Shown here in pieces: positions 1-7,398 of a DNA stretch of 19,940 bases. The stretch is from positions 1 to 19,940 of the forward strand of contig CAZABB010000032.1 in NCBI GenBank assembly GCA_964483625.1, read 5' to 3'. A program made the translations under genes and the position numbers. How positions within the stretch are numbered: position 1 is the stretch's first letter; every line of letters begins with the position of its first letter. Under the pieces are notes generated by a model that was given only the letters and a program-made list of their open reading frames with translations, was not told the DNA's origin and did not search any database. Origin of the DNA: JAFGQU01 sp964483625 (GTDB lineage: Bacteria > Omnitrophota > Gorgyraeia > Duberdicusellales > 4484-171).

Positions 1-274
1 ATTTCTTCACGACTTCAACGTTGTCGATCTGAGGCGAATAGCAGGGAAACGTAATCTCATAGGCTTCTCCGTACGACAGACGCCGGATCGTAAAGGAACG
101 ACGATGCATCTGCCCCTGAATTTTGATCACGATTCCTTCCAGAGGATATATTCTCTCCTTATCCTTTTCTTTGATCTTATAATGAACCTTAACGATATCT
201 CCGACACCGAAGTCGTATTCCTTCTTCATTTTTTCCAGAATCGCTTTTTCCACCTTCACTAATTTTTTACTCAT
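1..274 (-). CDS. rplS: 50S ribosomal protein L19, N-terminal part (runs off the window)
   Basis: Ribosomal protein L19 sits at the interface of the large and small ribosomal subunits. The first 91 residues are visible; the gene is cut by the window edge, not broken. After a short lysine-rich start the family signatures follow in order: FGVGDIVKVHYKIKEKDKERI, then EGIVIKIQG, RSFTIRR and TFPCYSPQIDNVEVV. The usual GVGVERTFP stretch reads YGEAYEITFP, a mild divergence. The ATG at 272-274 has a strong Shine-Dalgarno (AAAAGGAGG, complement at 281-289) with a 6-nt spacer, which fixes the start. It lies downstream of trmD, the common bacterial trmD-rplS order, but is separated from it by 167 nt holding a repeat-like element. 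Identity is confident. Confidence 0.93.
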   Translation of the reverse strand, partial: MSKKLVKVEKAILEKMKKEYDFGVGDIVKVHYKIKEKDKERIYPLEGIVIKIQGQMHRRSFTIRRLSYGEAYEITFPCYSPQIDNVEVVKK

Positions 275-280
275 GATATA

Positions 281-289
281 CCTCCTTTT
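281..289 (-). promoter_or_regulatory. Strong ribosome binding site of rplS
   Basis: On the minus strand the sequence AAAAGGAGG precedes the rplS ATG by 6 nt. It is the best Shine-Dalgarno match in this part of the window and decides the rplS start. Confidence 0.75.
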
Positions 290-292
290 TTT

Positions 293-377
293 ACGCAGAT
301 GATCGCAGATTTAAAGAAACACACCTGCCCCCCTATCTATCGGCAGGCAGGGATGATCACTGATATTTTATCTGCGT
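293..377. repeat. Palindromic, repeat-like spacer between trmD and rplS
   Basis: The non-coding spacer at 275-441 holds nested inverted repeats. The outer arms are ACGCAGAT (293-300) and ATCTGCGT (370-377). The inner arms are CCTGCC (324-329) and GGCAGG (342-347), which could form a hairpin with a 12-nt loop. Related words recur inside it (GATCGCAGAT at 301-310, GATGATC twice). This looks like a small dispersed palindromic repeat rather than a gene, but copy number cannot be seen from one window. At its upstream edge, TAAGGCT (427-433) and AGCCTTA (445-451) form a second hairpin across the trmD stop codon; it has no U-tract, so it is not a convincing terminator. Confidence 0.5.
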
Positions 378-441
378 TAATCTGTTCCGTATATCTGAAA
401 ATTCAAATTCACAGATTTTTATTCGCTAAGGCTCTAAAAAT

Positions 442-1158
442 CTAAGCCTTATTTGACCGTTTTTCCCACAGGTCGGGACGAAGTTCTTTGGTGATCTCCC
501 GGGATTTTTCCCGCCGCCAGGCGGCGATGCGGGCATGGTCACCGTCCCGTAATACGTGAGGGACTTTCAAGCCGCGGAAATCCTCCGGCCGGGTATATAC
601 CGGATAATCCAGGAGATTGTCTTCGAAACTTTCCTGAATAATCGAATCGGCACTGGATACTACCCCCGGAATCAGCCGGGCGAGACAATCGATAAAAACC
701 ATTGCCGCCAATTCCCCTCCGCTTAAGATATAATCCCCCAATGAGATTTCCTCATCAATCAGGTGGTCGCGTACCCGTTCATCGACCCCTTCGTAACGGG
801 GAGCGATGAGAATGAGGCGCTGGAACTTCAGCATCTCTCTAGCAACCTTCTGATTCAACCTTTTCCCTTTGGGACTAAACAGAACGACTTTCTTTGTGGG
901 ATCCTCTCTTTCCGGCGGGTATACCGGATATCCCAGGATATCTTCTACGGCACAAAAAAGCGGTTCAGGCTTAAACACCATACCGGCTCCGCCGCCATAG
1001 GGAGCATCATCAACTTTCTGATGCGAATCAGAGCTGTAGGCCCGCAGGTCATGGACCTTGATCTTCAGCAGGCCTTTCTCCTGAGCCCTCTTGATCATCG
1101 TCTCAGAGATAACACTCCCGAACATATCCGGGAAAATCGTAAGTACGTCGATCTGCAT
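442..1158 (-). CDS. trmD: tRNA (guanine(37)-N1)-methyltransferase
   Basis: TrmD uses S-adenosylmethionine to methylate N1 of G37, next to the anticodon of a subset of tRNAs, preventing +1 frameshifting. The 238-residue product is normal in length and shows the SPOUT trefoil-knot signatures: IDVLTIFPDMF at the N-terminus, DDAPYGGGAGMV, RYEGVDERV, GDYILSGGEL, then LDYPVYTRPEDF. The usual ICGRYEG reads IAPRYEG, and the late SGxHAxI stretch reads DGDHARI, so it is somewhat divergent around the knot. I start it at the ATG at 1156-1158, with AAGGAG (complement 1168-1173) nine nt upstream. A TTG two codons earlier is only three nt from that site and is unlikely. It begins 18 nt after tgt and precedes rplS. 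Confidence 0.95.
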   Translation of the reverse strand: MQIDVLTIFPDMFGSVISETMIKRAQEKGLLKIKVHDLRAYSSDSHQKVDDAPYGGGAGMVFKPEPLFCAVEDILGYPVYPPEREDPTKKVVLFSPKGKRLNQKVAREMLKFQRLILIAPRYEGVDERVRDHLIDEEISLGDYILSGGELAAMVFIDCLARLIPGVVSSADSIIQESFEDNLLDYPVYTRPEDFRGLKVPHVLRDGDHARIAAWRREKSREITKELRPDLWEKRSNKA

Positions 1159-1167
1159 TCTCAAGGA

Positions 1168-1173
1168 CTCCTT
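1168..1173 (-). promoter_or_regulatory. Ribosome binding site that decides the trmD start
   Basis: AAGGAG on the minus strand lies 9 nt before ATG 1158 but only 3 nt before the upstream in-frame TTG at 1164, so the ATG is favoured. Confidence 0.65.
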
Positions 1174-1176
1174 GGG

Positions 1177-2304
1177 CTACTCATTCAACCCCGCTTCGAA
1201 GGTATTCAAAAACCGCCGCTTGAAATCTTCAAACTCACCCTGCCCAACCGCCGCCCGGATACGTTCAATGAACCGCTGAAACCACCATACGTTGTGATAT
1301 GTCAAAAGAGACGCTCCGGCTATCTCCGAAACATTGATCAGATGACGGATATACGCCCGTGTATACCGGCGACATACCGGACAAGTACACTCAGGATCAA
1401 CCGGAGAATAATCACGCATATACAACGCGTTACGAATGACCAGCTTCCCCTGATTGGTAAATGCCGTTCCGGTCCTGCCCAGACGGGTAGGAATGACACA
1501 ATCAAAGAGATCAACCCCCAACGAAACACTCTCCAAGATATCCCGGGGGGTCCCTATTCCCATACAATATACCAGATATTCCTTACTCTGCTTGGAAAGA
1601 ATATCGGTTAAAAAAGAGACTATATTATATCTTAAAAGCTCTGGCTCGCCAACACTTAAACCGCCGACGGCAACCCCGTCACAGCCGACAGAAAGAGACT
1701 TACACAGAGACGTTTTACGCAAATCTTCATACGTAGCCCCCTGGATAATGCTGAAAAAAGCCCCCTGATTCCCACTGGCATCAAACGCAGCTCGCGAACG
1801 ACGGAGCCAGTTCAAAGTACGCGTCACGGCTTCTTCAGCATAATCATGCGGCGTAGGATATTTGACACATTCATCCAGCGGCAAAACCACATCGCTCCCT
1901 AAATCGCACTGAATGCGGACCACATCTTCGGGAGTAAGAAAGATCGTCCGCCCGTCGAGATGAGACTGAAACTGAACTCCCTCATCCGAAACTTTTCTCA
2001 AACTTTCCAGGCTGAAGACCTGATATCCTCCGCTATCGGAAACAATCGGGCCATGAAAAGACATAAAAGCATGCAAGCCGCCCGCTTCTTTGATAATCTG
2101 AGTGCCGGGCCGTAAAAAGAGATGGTAGGCATTGACCAGAAGACCGTGGCAGCCGATCTCTTTTATCTGATGAGTACACAACGCTTTAATCGTGCCCTGC
2201 GTTGCCACGGGGAAAAAAGCCGGGGTAGGAAACGTACCGTGACGGGTGTGAAAACGTCCCCGGCGAGCCCTCGTTGTACGATCACGCGCTGTTATTTCAA
2301 ACAT
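1177..2304 (-). CDS. tgt: Queuine tRNA-ribosyltransferase (tRNA-guanine transglycosylase)
   Basis: Tgt exchanges G34 of GUN-anticodon tRNAs for the queuosine precursor preQ1. The 375-residue product has the expected length and motifs: FPTPAFFPVATQGTIKAL, VSDSGGYQVF (Asp90 in the conserved DSGG(F/Y)Q site), GGLSVGEP, the nucleophile region GVDLFDCVIPTR, and the zinc site CTCPVCRRYTRAYIRHL. I chose ATG 2304 (MFEITARD) because family homology begins there. The open frame extends about 27 codons further upstream without conserved sequence, starting at a TTG. The Shine-Dalgarno is weak (AAGG, 3 nt from ATG). Its upstream spacer contains short direct and inverted repeats described separately. No queA or other queuosine gene is adjacent, so preQ1 supply must be encoded elsewhere. 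Confidence 0.95.
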   Translation of the reverse strand: MFEITARDRTTRARRGRFHTRHGTFPTPAFFPVATQGTIKALCTHQIKEIGCHGLLVNAYHLFLRPGTQIIKEAGGLHAFMSFHGPIVSDSGGYQVFSLESLRKVSDEGVQFQSHLDGRTIFLTPEDVVRIQCDLGSDVVLPLDECVKYPTPHDYAEEAVTRTLNWLRRSRAAFDASGNQGAFFSIIQGATYEDLRKTSLCKSLSVGCDGVAVGGLSVGEPELLRYNIVSFLTDILSKQSKEYLVYCMGIGTPRDILESVSLGVDLFDCVIPTRLGRTGTAFTNQGKLVIRNALYMRDYSPVDPECTCPVCRRYTRAYIRHLINVSEIAGASLLTYHNVWWFQRFIERIRAAVGQGEFEDFKRRFLNTFEAGLNE

Positions 2305-2306
2305 AG

Positions 2307-2417
2307 CCTTATTTTTTGGGGCTCTTTCTAAAAAAGATCCCGATTCAAAGGATATTCTTACTCCTGAAGTGTAAAAAATATACAATGAAGTTATATGAGA
2401 ATATCCTTATTTTTTGG
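2307..2417. repeat. 13-bp direct repeats with an internal 9-bp inverted repeat, upstream of tgt
   Basis: CCTTATTTTTTGG occurs exactly at 2307-2319 and again at 2405-2417, 98 bp apart. The second copy covers the last codons and stop of the DUF2905 gene. Within the unit, GGATATTCT (2350-2358) and AGAATATCC (2398-2406) form a perfect inverted repeat. The pattern could be a short segmental duplication, a protein-binding site or chance in AT-rich sequence. It lies where a tgt promoter or leader would be. Confidence 0.45.
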
Positions 2418-2634
2418 AATAGAAATTTAAAATTATGCTCATGACGATACTGATCAGGATTGTCGTCGTAAGAGGGAAGTACAGGATAAAATCGCCTCGT
2501 TTTAAGAAAAAATCGCCCGGCAATTTTCCCAGAAACGGAATCTTTACCTGCCAGGCAAGAAGGATGACCACCCCGGAAATAAACAGGACAATACCGATGC
2601 CGATAAGCACTTTACCTAATGAATCCGGGGCCAT
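2407..2634 (-). CDS. Small two-helix membrane protein, DUF2905 family
   Basis: This 75-residue protein matches the uncharacterised DUF2905 family: LGKVLIGIGIVLFISGVVILL is the first membrane segment, followed by a short loop with the typical PFLGKLPGDFFLKRGDFILYFPL, then a second membrane segment (TTTILISIVMSIIL). It is predicted to be an inner-membrane hairpin; no biochemical function is established for the family. Members often sit near ruvB and tgt, exactly as here, starting 2 nt after the ruvB stop. A Shine-Dalgarno (AGGAG) lies about 14 nt upstream, inside ruvB, which is long spacing and suggests translational coupling. Family assignment is confident; function is unknown. Confidence 0.85.
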   Translation of the reverse strand: MAPDSLGKVLIGIGIVLFISGVVILLAWQVKIPFLGKLPGDFFLKRGDFILYFPLTTTILISIVMSIILNFYSKK

Positions 2635-2636
2635 AT

Positions 2637-3662
2637 TTAAAAAAGTTTCTCCTGTTTATCCTGCGGTAAGGGTATATTCAGATGCGCATAAGAAGTCCGG
2701 GTCACGACGCGGCCCCGGGGAGTCCGTTTCACGAATCCCTTTGTCATCAAATAGGGCTCGACGACATCCTCCAGGGTTTCCTTCCCTTCACCCAAAGAAG
2801 CGGCAATCGCCTCGATCCCGACCGGACCACCCTGATGAATGGTGATAATCGACTTCAGATACCGCCGGTCCAGATCATCCAGACCCTGACGGTCGATTTT
2901 AATCTTCTGCAGGGCCAGATTTGTCACCTCAAGAGTAATATGGCCCTGCGCCATCACCTGCGCGTAATCCCGGATGCGCCGCAAGAGACGATTGGCCAGC
3001 CGCGGCGCGCCGCGGGAACACCAAGCAATCTGCCGGCAGCTTTCGGGGTCGATGTCGACTCCCAACAATTGCGCGCTCCGTTCGACAACGGCGATTAATT
3101 CCTGTGGCGGATAAAAATCCAGGTCGAAAAAAAGGCCGAACCGGCCGCGTAACGGCGCGCTTAAGGCGCCTTTGCGGGTCGTTGCTCCGATCAGAGTAAA
3201 CGGTTTTAAGTTGAACTTGATACTTTTGGCATAGGGCCCTTTATCAACAACAAAATCAATCTGATAATTTTCCATCGCTGGATAAAGAAACTCTTCAATC
3301 ACCCGGGAAAGACGGTGGACCTCATCAATAAAAAGGATATCCCCTTTTTCCAAATTGGTAAGAATTCCCACCAGGTCTCCGGCACGTTCAATAGCCGGGC
3401 CGCTGGTGGACGTCAACGTCGTTCCCATCTCCCGGGCAATACAGTAGGCAAGGGACGTCTTCCCCAACCCCGGAGGCCCCGCAAGCAGAATATGTTCGGT
3501 AGGTTCACCGCGCCCTTTAGCCGCTTCAATCGCGACCTTAAGGGATGAGACGACATCCTCCTGTCCGATAAATTCCGAAAGCTTCGAAGGACGCAAAGAG
3601 AGATTGATGATCTTTTCTTCATCATTCTCTTTCAGATAGTCGACAAAACGGTCTTCGTTCAT
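2637..3662 (-). CDS. ruvB: Holliday junction branch migration ATPase RuvB
   Basis: RuvB is the hexameric AAA+ motor that with RuvA drives Holliday junction branch migration. The 341-residue product is of normal length. It begins with LRPSKLSEFIGQEDV, then Walker A GPPGLGKTS (about residues 62-70), Walker B LFIDEVH (about 110-116), and sensor 1/arginine-finger region GATTRKGALSAPLRGRFG. The winged-helix end includes GGPVGIEAIAASLGE and EPYLMTKGFVKRTPRGR. Its ATG overlaps the scpA stop (ATGA, 3659-3662), implying translational coupling. The usual partners ruvA and ruvC are not next to it. All ATPase motifs are intact. Confidence 0.97.
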   Translation of the reverse strand: MNEDRFVDYLKENDEEKIINLSLRPSKLSEFIGQEDVVSSLKVAIEAAKGRGEPTEHILLAGPPGLGKTSLAYCIAREMGTTLTSTSGPAIERAGDLVGILTNLEKGDILFIDEVHRLSRVIEEFLYPAMENYQIDFVVDKGPYAKSIKFNLKPFTLIGATTRKGALSAPLRGRFGLFFDLDFYPPQELIAVVERSAQLLGVDIDPESCRQIAWCSRGAPRLANRLLRRIRDYAQVMAQGHITLEVTNLALQKIKIDRQGLDDLDRRYLKSIITIHQGGPVGIEAIAASLGEGKETLEDVVEPYLMTKGFVKRTPRGRVVTRTSYAHLNIPLPQDKQEKLF

Positions 3663-4363
3663 AACGATGAGTACATTTTTTCGCGGCGGGTAATCATGAT
3701 CGATGAAAAAAGATCCTGCTGAATCGCCGCGATTTCCTTCATGCGAATCAATTCCAGAATCGCAAGGAAAGAAACGATAATTTCCAGTTTACTGCGGGAA
3801 GAAGCAAACAGCTCGGCTAACGATACCTTTTCCCGCTCTATCAGAAGGTGCAGAATGTCATGCATCTTCTCCTCTATGGTAAACTCGTCCTTGATAACCT
3901 CAAGGAACATATCCTTGGGCACCTCTTTCAACGCCGCTTTAAACGCGTTGATCAAATCAAAGATCGACGCTTCAAAGTACGCCTCGTCTTTCCTCTCGAC
4001 CTGAGGCCGGCTTACATATTTTAATCTCTGCCGTTCCTTGTCTTTGAGGTACCCGGCGGCTTCCTTGAATTTCTCATACTCCAGGAGCTTCCTCACCAGT
4101 TCCTCCCGCGGATCTTCTTCCGGTTCTTCTTCGGGCTTCTCCTGAGGCAGGAGCATCTTCGACTTGATATTGATCAGAGTGGCCGCCATGACCATATACT
4201 CGGAAGCGACATTGATATCCAGTATCTGCATCAATTCCAGAAATTCCAGATACTGCTCGACAACGTTGGCAATGGGAATATCATAGACATCGATATGATC
4301 TTTCTTGATGAGATACAGGAGTAAATCCAACGGGCCCTCAAAGATATCCAAACGAATTTTCAT
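3659..4363 (-). CDS. scpA: Segregation and condensation protein A (kleisin)
   Basis: ScpA is the kleisin that bridges the Smc dimer and, with ScpB, forms the bacterial condensin acting in chromosome organisation. The 234-residue product opens with the hallmark IFEGPLDLLLYLIKKDHIDVYDIPI, followed by ASEYMVMAATLINIKSKMLLP, an acidic stretch (EEPEEDPREEL), and a C-terminal winged-helix region (FLAILELIRMKEIAAIQQDLF). The start at ATG 4363 overlaps the trpS stop as ATGA (4360-4363) and is where family similarity begins. scpB normally follows scpA, but ruvB is the next gene here, so ScpB must be encoded elsewhere or be absent. Confidence 0.93.
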   Translation of the reverse strand: MKIRLDIFEGPLDLLLYLIKKDHIDVYDIPIANVVEQYLEFLELMQILDINVASEYMVMAATLINIKSKMLLPQEKPEEEPEEDPREELVRKLLEYEKFKEAAGYLKDKERQRLKYVSRPQVERKDEAYFEASIFDLINAFKAALKEVPKDMFLEVIKDEFTIEEKMHDILHLLIEREKVSLAELFASSRSKLEIIVSFLAILELIRMKEIAAIQQDLFSSIMITRREKMYSSL

Positions 4364-5343
4364 ATCCGCACCGCTTCTTTCACCTGACACATCATATCCG
4401 AGGCTACGGCCCGGGCTTTCTGCGCCCCCTGATCCAATATGCTCTGTAAAAAATCCCGCGAGGAAAGCAGTTTCTTTTTTTCTTGGCGCCGGGGAGCAAT
4501 GAAATCGATAAGCATCCCGGCGAGCTTAAGCTTACAGTCTTTGCATCCGATCTGCGCCTGCGTGCACCAGGTTGTTGCCTCCTCTTTCAACTGAGGCTGA
4601 AAGATCTCATAATAACTGAATACATCGCAGACGTCAGGATGTCCCTTGTCATCCCTCTTGATCCGCTGCGGATCGGTTACCATCGAAACTATCTTCTTTT
4701 TTATGGAATCATCTTCTTCATCCAGAGCGATAAAATTATCATAGCTTTTACTCATCTTGCGGCCATCCAGTCCGGGAAGCCGGGGGACACTGGTCAATAA
4801 CGGCTGCGGTTCGGTAAAAATTTCTCTGCCGAAGAGAAAATGAAACCGCCGTACCAGTTCCCGGGCCAGCTCCAGATGGGGCAGCTGATCCTCTCCCACG
4901 GGAACACAATCAGCCTTATACAAAAGAATATCCGCCGCCTGTAAGACCGGATACCCTAAAAAGGCATAGGTGTTTACTTCTTTTTCTTTCAGTTGATTGA
5001 TCTGCTCTTTAAACGTCGGACACCGGAAGAGCCATCCCAGAGGCGTAACCGCCGATAACACCATGAATAATTCAAGATGAACGGGAAGGCGGGATTGGAC
5101 AAACACGACGGATTTTTCCGGATCGACTCCCCAGGCCAGCCAATCGGCTACGTTATCAAGAGTAATTTCAGAGATTTCCTGAGCATTTTTGTATTCGCTC
5201 ATTAAAGCGTGCCAGTCGGCTACCATAAAAAAGCAGTCATAGTCGTTCTGCAGTTTCTGCCAGTTCGACAACGCTCCGACCCAATGCCCCACATGAAGCT
5301 TACCGGTGGGGCGCATCCCGCTGAGTATTCTCTTTTTTGCCAT
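4360..5343 (-). CDS. trpS: Tryptophan--tRNA ligase
   Basis: TrpS is the class I aminoacyl-tRNA synthetase charging tRNA-Trp. The 327-residue protein carries the HIGH-type motif as HVGH (residues 17-20) after SGMRPTGKL, GYPVLQAADILLY, the GEDQLPHLELARE substrate segment, and KMSKS (196-200) in LDGRKMSKSYDN. The late Cys-rich stretch (GCKDCK) is common in this family. The ATG at 5341-5343 matches the expected N-terminus, but no Shine-Dalgarno is visible in the 20 nt before it. The gene follows a 160-nt non-coding spacer after infB containing a strongly palindromic element, so it may have its own leader. Its stop overlaps the scpA start. Confidence 0.97.
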   Translation of the reverse strand: MAKKRILSGMRPTGKLHVGHWVGALSNWQKLQNDYDCFFMVADWHALMSEYKNAQEISEITLDNVADWLAWGVDPEKSVVFVQSRLPVHLELFMVLSAVTPLGWLFRCPTFKEQINQLKEKEVNTYAFLGYPVLQAADILLYKADCVPVGEDQLPHLELARELVRRFHFLFGREIFTEPQPLLTSVPRLPGLDGRKMSKSYDNFIALDEEDDSIKKKIVSMVTDPQRIKRDDKGHPDVCDVFSYYEIFQPQLKEEATTWCTQAQIGCKDCKLKLAGMLIDFIAPRRQEKKKLLSSRDFLQSILDQGAQKARAVASDMMCQVKEAVRI

Positions 5344-5355
5344 AATTATTCAGGA

Positions 5356-5474
5356 TCACAAGGCCACACGACACATCCCGCACCGATATGTACATATCTA
5401 GCGGGACCCCGCCGTATAAAAATATTACGGAGCGGGGCGTCACACGAAAATCTCTTTTTTCCTCCTCCTTGTGA
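5356..5474. repeat. Compact palindromic element in the infB-trpS spacer (structured RNA or dispersed repeat)
   Basis: The spacer at 5344-5503 is non-coding. Outer arms TCACAAGG (5356-5363) and CCTTGTGA (5467-5474) enclose two GC-rich hairpins. The first has CCCGC (5378-5382) and GCGGG (5401-5405) around the perfect palindrome GATATGTACATATC (5385-5398). The second pairs CCCCGC plus CGTA with TACG, a GA bulge and GCGGGG, around an A/T loop. The inner arms could also pair with each other (GCGGGACCCCGC), giving an alternative fold. On the minus strand this would form the leader of trpS. No U-tract follows either hairpin in that direction, so it is not an ordinary terminator, and no T-box consensus was found. 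Confidence 0.55.
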
Positions 5475-5503
5475 CTATGTGACTTTGTGACATGGGACGT
5501 TGA

Positions 5504-7396
5504 CTATGAGAGTTTCCGCTCTATTTTTTCTTCCAGGTAAAGATCGATCATATCCCCTTCCTGGATCTGATCATACCCGATACCGATACCGCATTCGGTC
5601 CCTTCGGTGACTTCTTTGACGTCATCTTTAAATCTTTTCAAGGTGTTCACTTTTCCTTTAAAGATACTTTCCCCGTCACGGACAAGTTCGCATTGCGCGT
5701 TACGCTGAGCTTTTCCTTTGGTAACGATACTGCCGGCGATAATTCCGCGGGATAATTTGAAAACCTGCTTAACCTGCGCCTGCCCGAGAAAGATTTTCCG
5801 GATATGAGGCGTCAGCATCCCCTCCAGAGCCGCCTTGACTTCATCGATCAGTTCATACACGATCTGATAGACACGGATCTCGATCCCCTTCTGCTTGGCT
5901 AATTCCCGTGCCGCCGGATCAACACTCACCTTGAATCCTAAAATCACCGCGTCACTCACATCCGCCAAAAGTACATCAGAAGGAGAAATAGCGCCTACGG
6001 CTTTATGCACAATGTCGCTTTCCACCTCACGGGTAGAGAGCTTCTGGAGAGACTGTTCCACCGCTTCCAGAGTCCCTCCCACATCAGCTTTTAAAATAAC
6101 TTTGAGCTGTTTCTTGCCCTGTTTCCCTAAATCTTCCAGACTCATATGCGCCGGAGCAACCTGACGTTTCGTCTTCTCCTCCTCTTTCCGGCGCCCGACA
6201 ATCTGCTTGGCCGCGGCTTCATCGGGCGCAACAAAGAACTTATCCCCCGGCGAAGGAACTCCGTTCAATCCCAGAATTTCAGCCGGCTGAGACGGGAAAA
6301 CCCGGGCCATGGGCTTGCCCAGGTCGTCATTTATCGCTTTAATTCTCCCCCAGCATAATCCGCATACGCCAATATCACCGACATTCAATTTCCCCTCCTG
6401 CACCAGAATGGTCGCCAGAGCCCCTCGGCCTTTCGATAGATGCCCTTCAATAACAACCCCCACCGCGGGGCGTTCACGATCAGCTTTCAATTCCAGTAAC
6501 TGCGCCTGCAAGAGGATTAACTCCAGCAATTCATTGAGCCCTTGACCCGTTTTGGCCGAAACTCCCTGGGTAACCGTCTTACCTCCCCAGTCCTCAGGCA
6601 CCAGGTCTATCTTGGACAACTGCTGTTTCACCATATCGATATTGGCATTGGGAGCATCCATTTTATTTATCGCGACGATAACCGGCACTCCGGCCGCCTT
6701 GGCATGATTATACGCTTCGGTTGTCTGAGGTTTGATTCCCTCATCGGCGGCGATAACCAAAATGACAATATCGGTAATATCAGCCCCGCGCGCGCGCATT
6801 GCCGTAAATGTTTCATGGCCCGGAGTATCGACGAAGGTAATATCCCCGGCCTCAAGATGGATCCGGTAAGCACCGATATGCTGAGTAATCCCGCCCCGTT
6901 CGCTCTGGGTAATCGTACTCTTACGAATATAATCCAGAAGAGATGTCTTCCCGTGATCAATATGTCCCATAAGCGTTACGATCGGAGCCCGCTCCTGTCC
7001 TTCCTTGGTTTCAACCGTAAGGATTTCCTCTTCTTTTGATGGTTTCTGTTTTAAATTGATCTTATATGAATAAGCCAGATCTTTGGCCGTAGCTTCATCG
7101 AGCAGCTGATTGATCATCGCCATCCGGCCCTTATTCATCAACACTTTGAGAATCTCCGAAGGTTTCTGATTGAGCTTTACCGCCAGATCCTTGACGGAAA
7201 TGGGAAAATCAACCTGAACCACATTCTCTTCGATCTCTCGATTCTTCAGATCCTCCAGTTCATGGGTAATGATCTGAGCCGTCTCCTCATCAATGACCGA
7301 CATATGGCTTTTCACCGGAAAGTTCAAGGTCTGAAGTTTATCGATCAACTCTTTGGAATCAATCCCTAATTTTTTTGACAATTCATAAATTCTCAT
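5504..7396 (-). CDS. infB: Translation initiation factor IF-2
   Basis: IF-2 is the GTPase that delivers initiator fMet-tRNA to the 30S subunit and promotes 50S joining. The 630-residue product starts with an IF2_N module (MRIYELSKKLGIDSKELI) and a second IF2_N-like region (PISVKDLAVKLNQKPSEILK, about 65-84). The G domain has G1 GHIDHGKT (144-151), G3 DTPGH (190-194), G4 NKMD (244-247) and G5 SAKTG. The G1 motif has Ile where Val is usual. Domains II to IV follow to a normal C-terminus (IGYDQIQEGDMIDLY). It is short for the family because the long low-complexity linker between N-domain and G domain is nearly absent. It starts 2 nt after nusA. The usual followers rbfA and truB are missing here. 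Confidence 0.97.
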   Translation of the reverse strand: MRIYELSKKLGIDSKELIDKLQTLNFPVKSHMSVIDEETAQIITHELEDLKNREIEENVVQVDFPISVKDLAVKLNQKPSEILKVLMNKGRMAMINQLLDEATAKDLAYSYKINLKQKPSKEEEILTVETKEGQERAPIVTLMGHIDHGKTSLLDYIRKSTITQSERGGITQHIGAYRIHLEAGDITFVDTPGHETFTAMRARGADITDIVILVIAADEGIKPQTTEAYNHAKAAGVPVIVAINKMDAPNANIDMVKQQLSKIDLVPEDWGGKTVTQGVSAKTGQGLNELLELILLQAQLLELKADRERPAVGVVIEGHLSKGRGALATILVQEGKLNVGDIGVCGLCWGRIKAINDDLGKPMARVFPSQPAEILGLNGVPSPGDKFFVAPDEAAAKQIVGRRKEEEKTKRQVAPAHMSLEDLGKQGKKQLKVILKADVGGTLEAVEQSLQKLSTREVESDIVHKAVGAISPSDVLLADVSDAVILGFKVSVDPAARELAKQKGIEIRVYQIVYELIDEVKAALEGMLTPHIRKIFLGQAQVKQVFKLSRGIIAGSIVTKGKAQRNAQCELVRDGESIFKGKVNTLKRFKDDVKEVTEGTECGIGIGYDQIQEGDMIDLYLEEKIERKLS

Positions 7397-7398
7397 AC

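Noticed and set aside
763..1611. Long plus-strand open frame of 282 codons across trmD and tgt
   Set aside because: It lies antisense over two well-identified genes, shows no recognisable motifs and has no ribosome binding site; it is a shadow of the minus-strand coding.
2305..2385. N-terminal extension of tgt
   Set aside because: The added residues are not family-like, start at TTG, and cover the repeat-containing spacer.
5356..5474. Intrinsic terminator after infB
   Set aside because: The hairpins are strong, but no T-run follows either of them on the minus strand.
5471..5491. CRISPR-like repeat
   Set aside because: Units are only 5 bp with 3-bp spacing; no spacers of CRISPR length and no cas genes.
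5344..5503. A T-box leader for trpS
   Set aside because: No AGGGUGGNACCGCG-type antiterminator sequence and no U-tract terminator are present, although hairpins exist.
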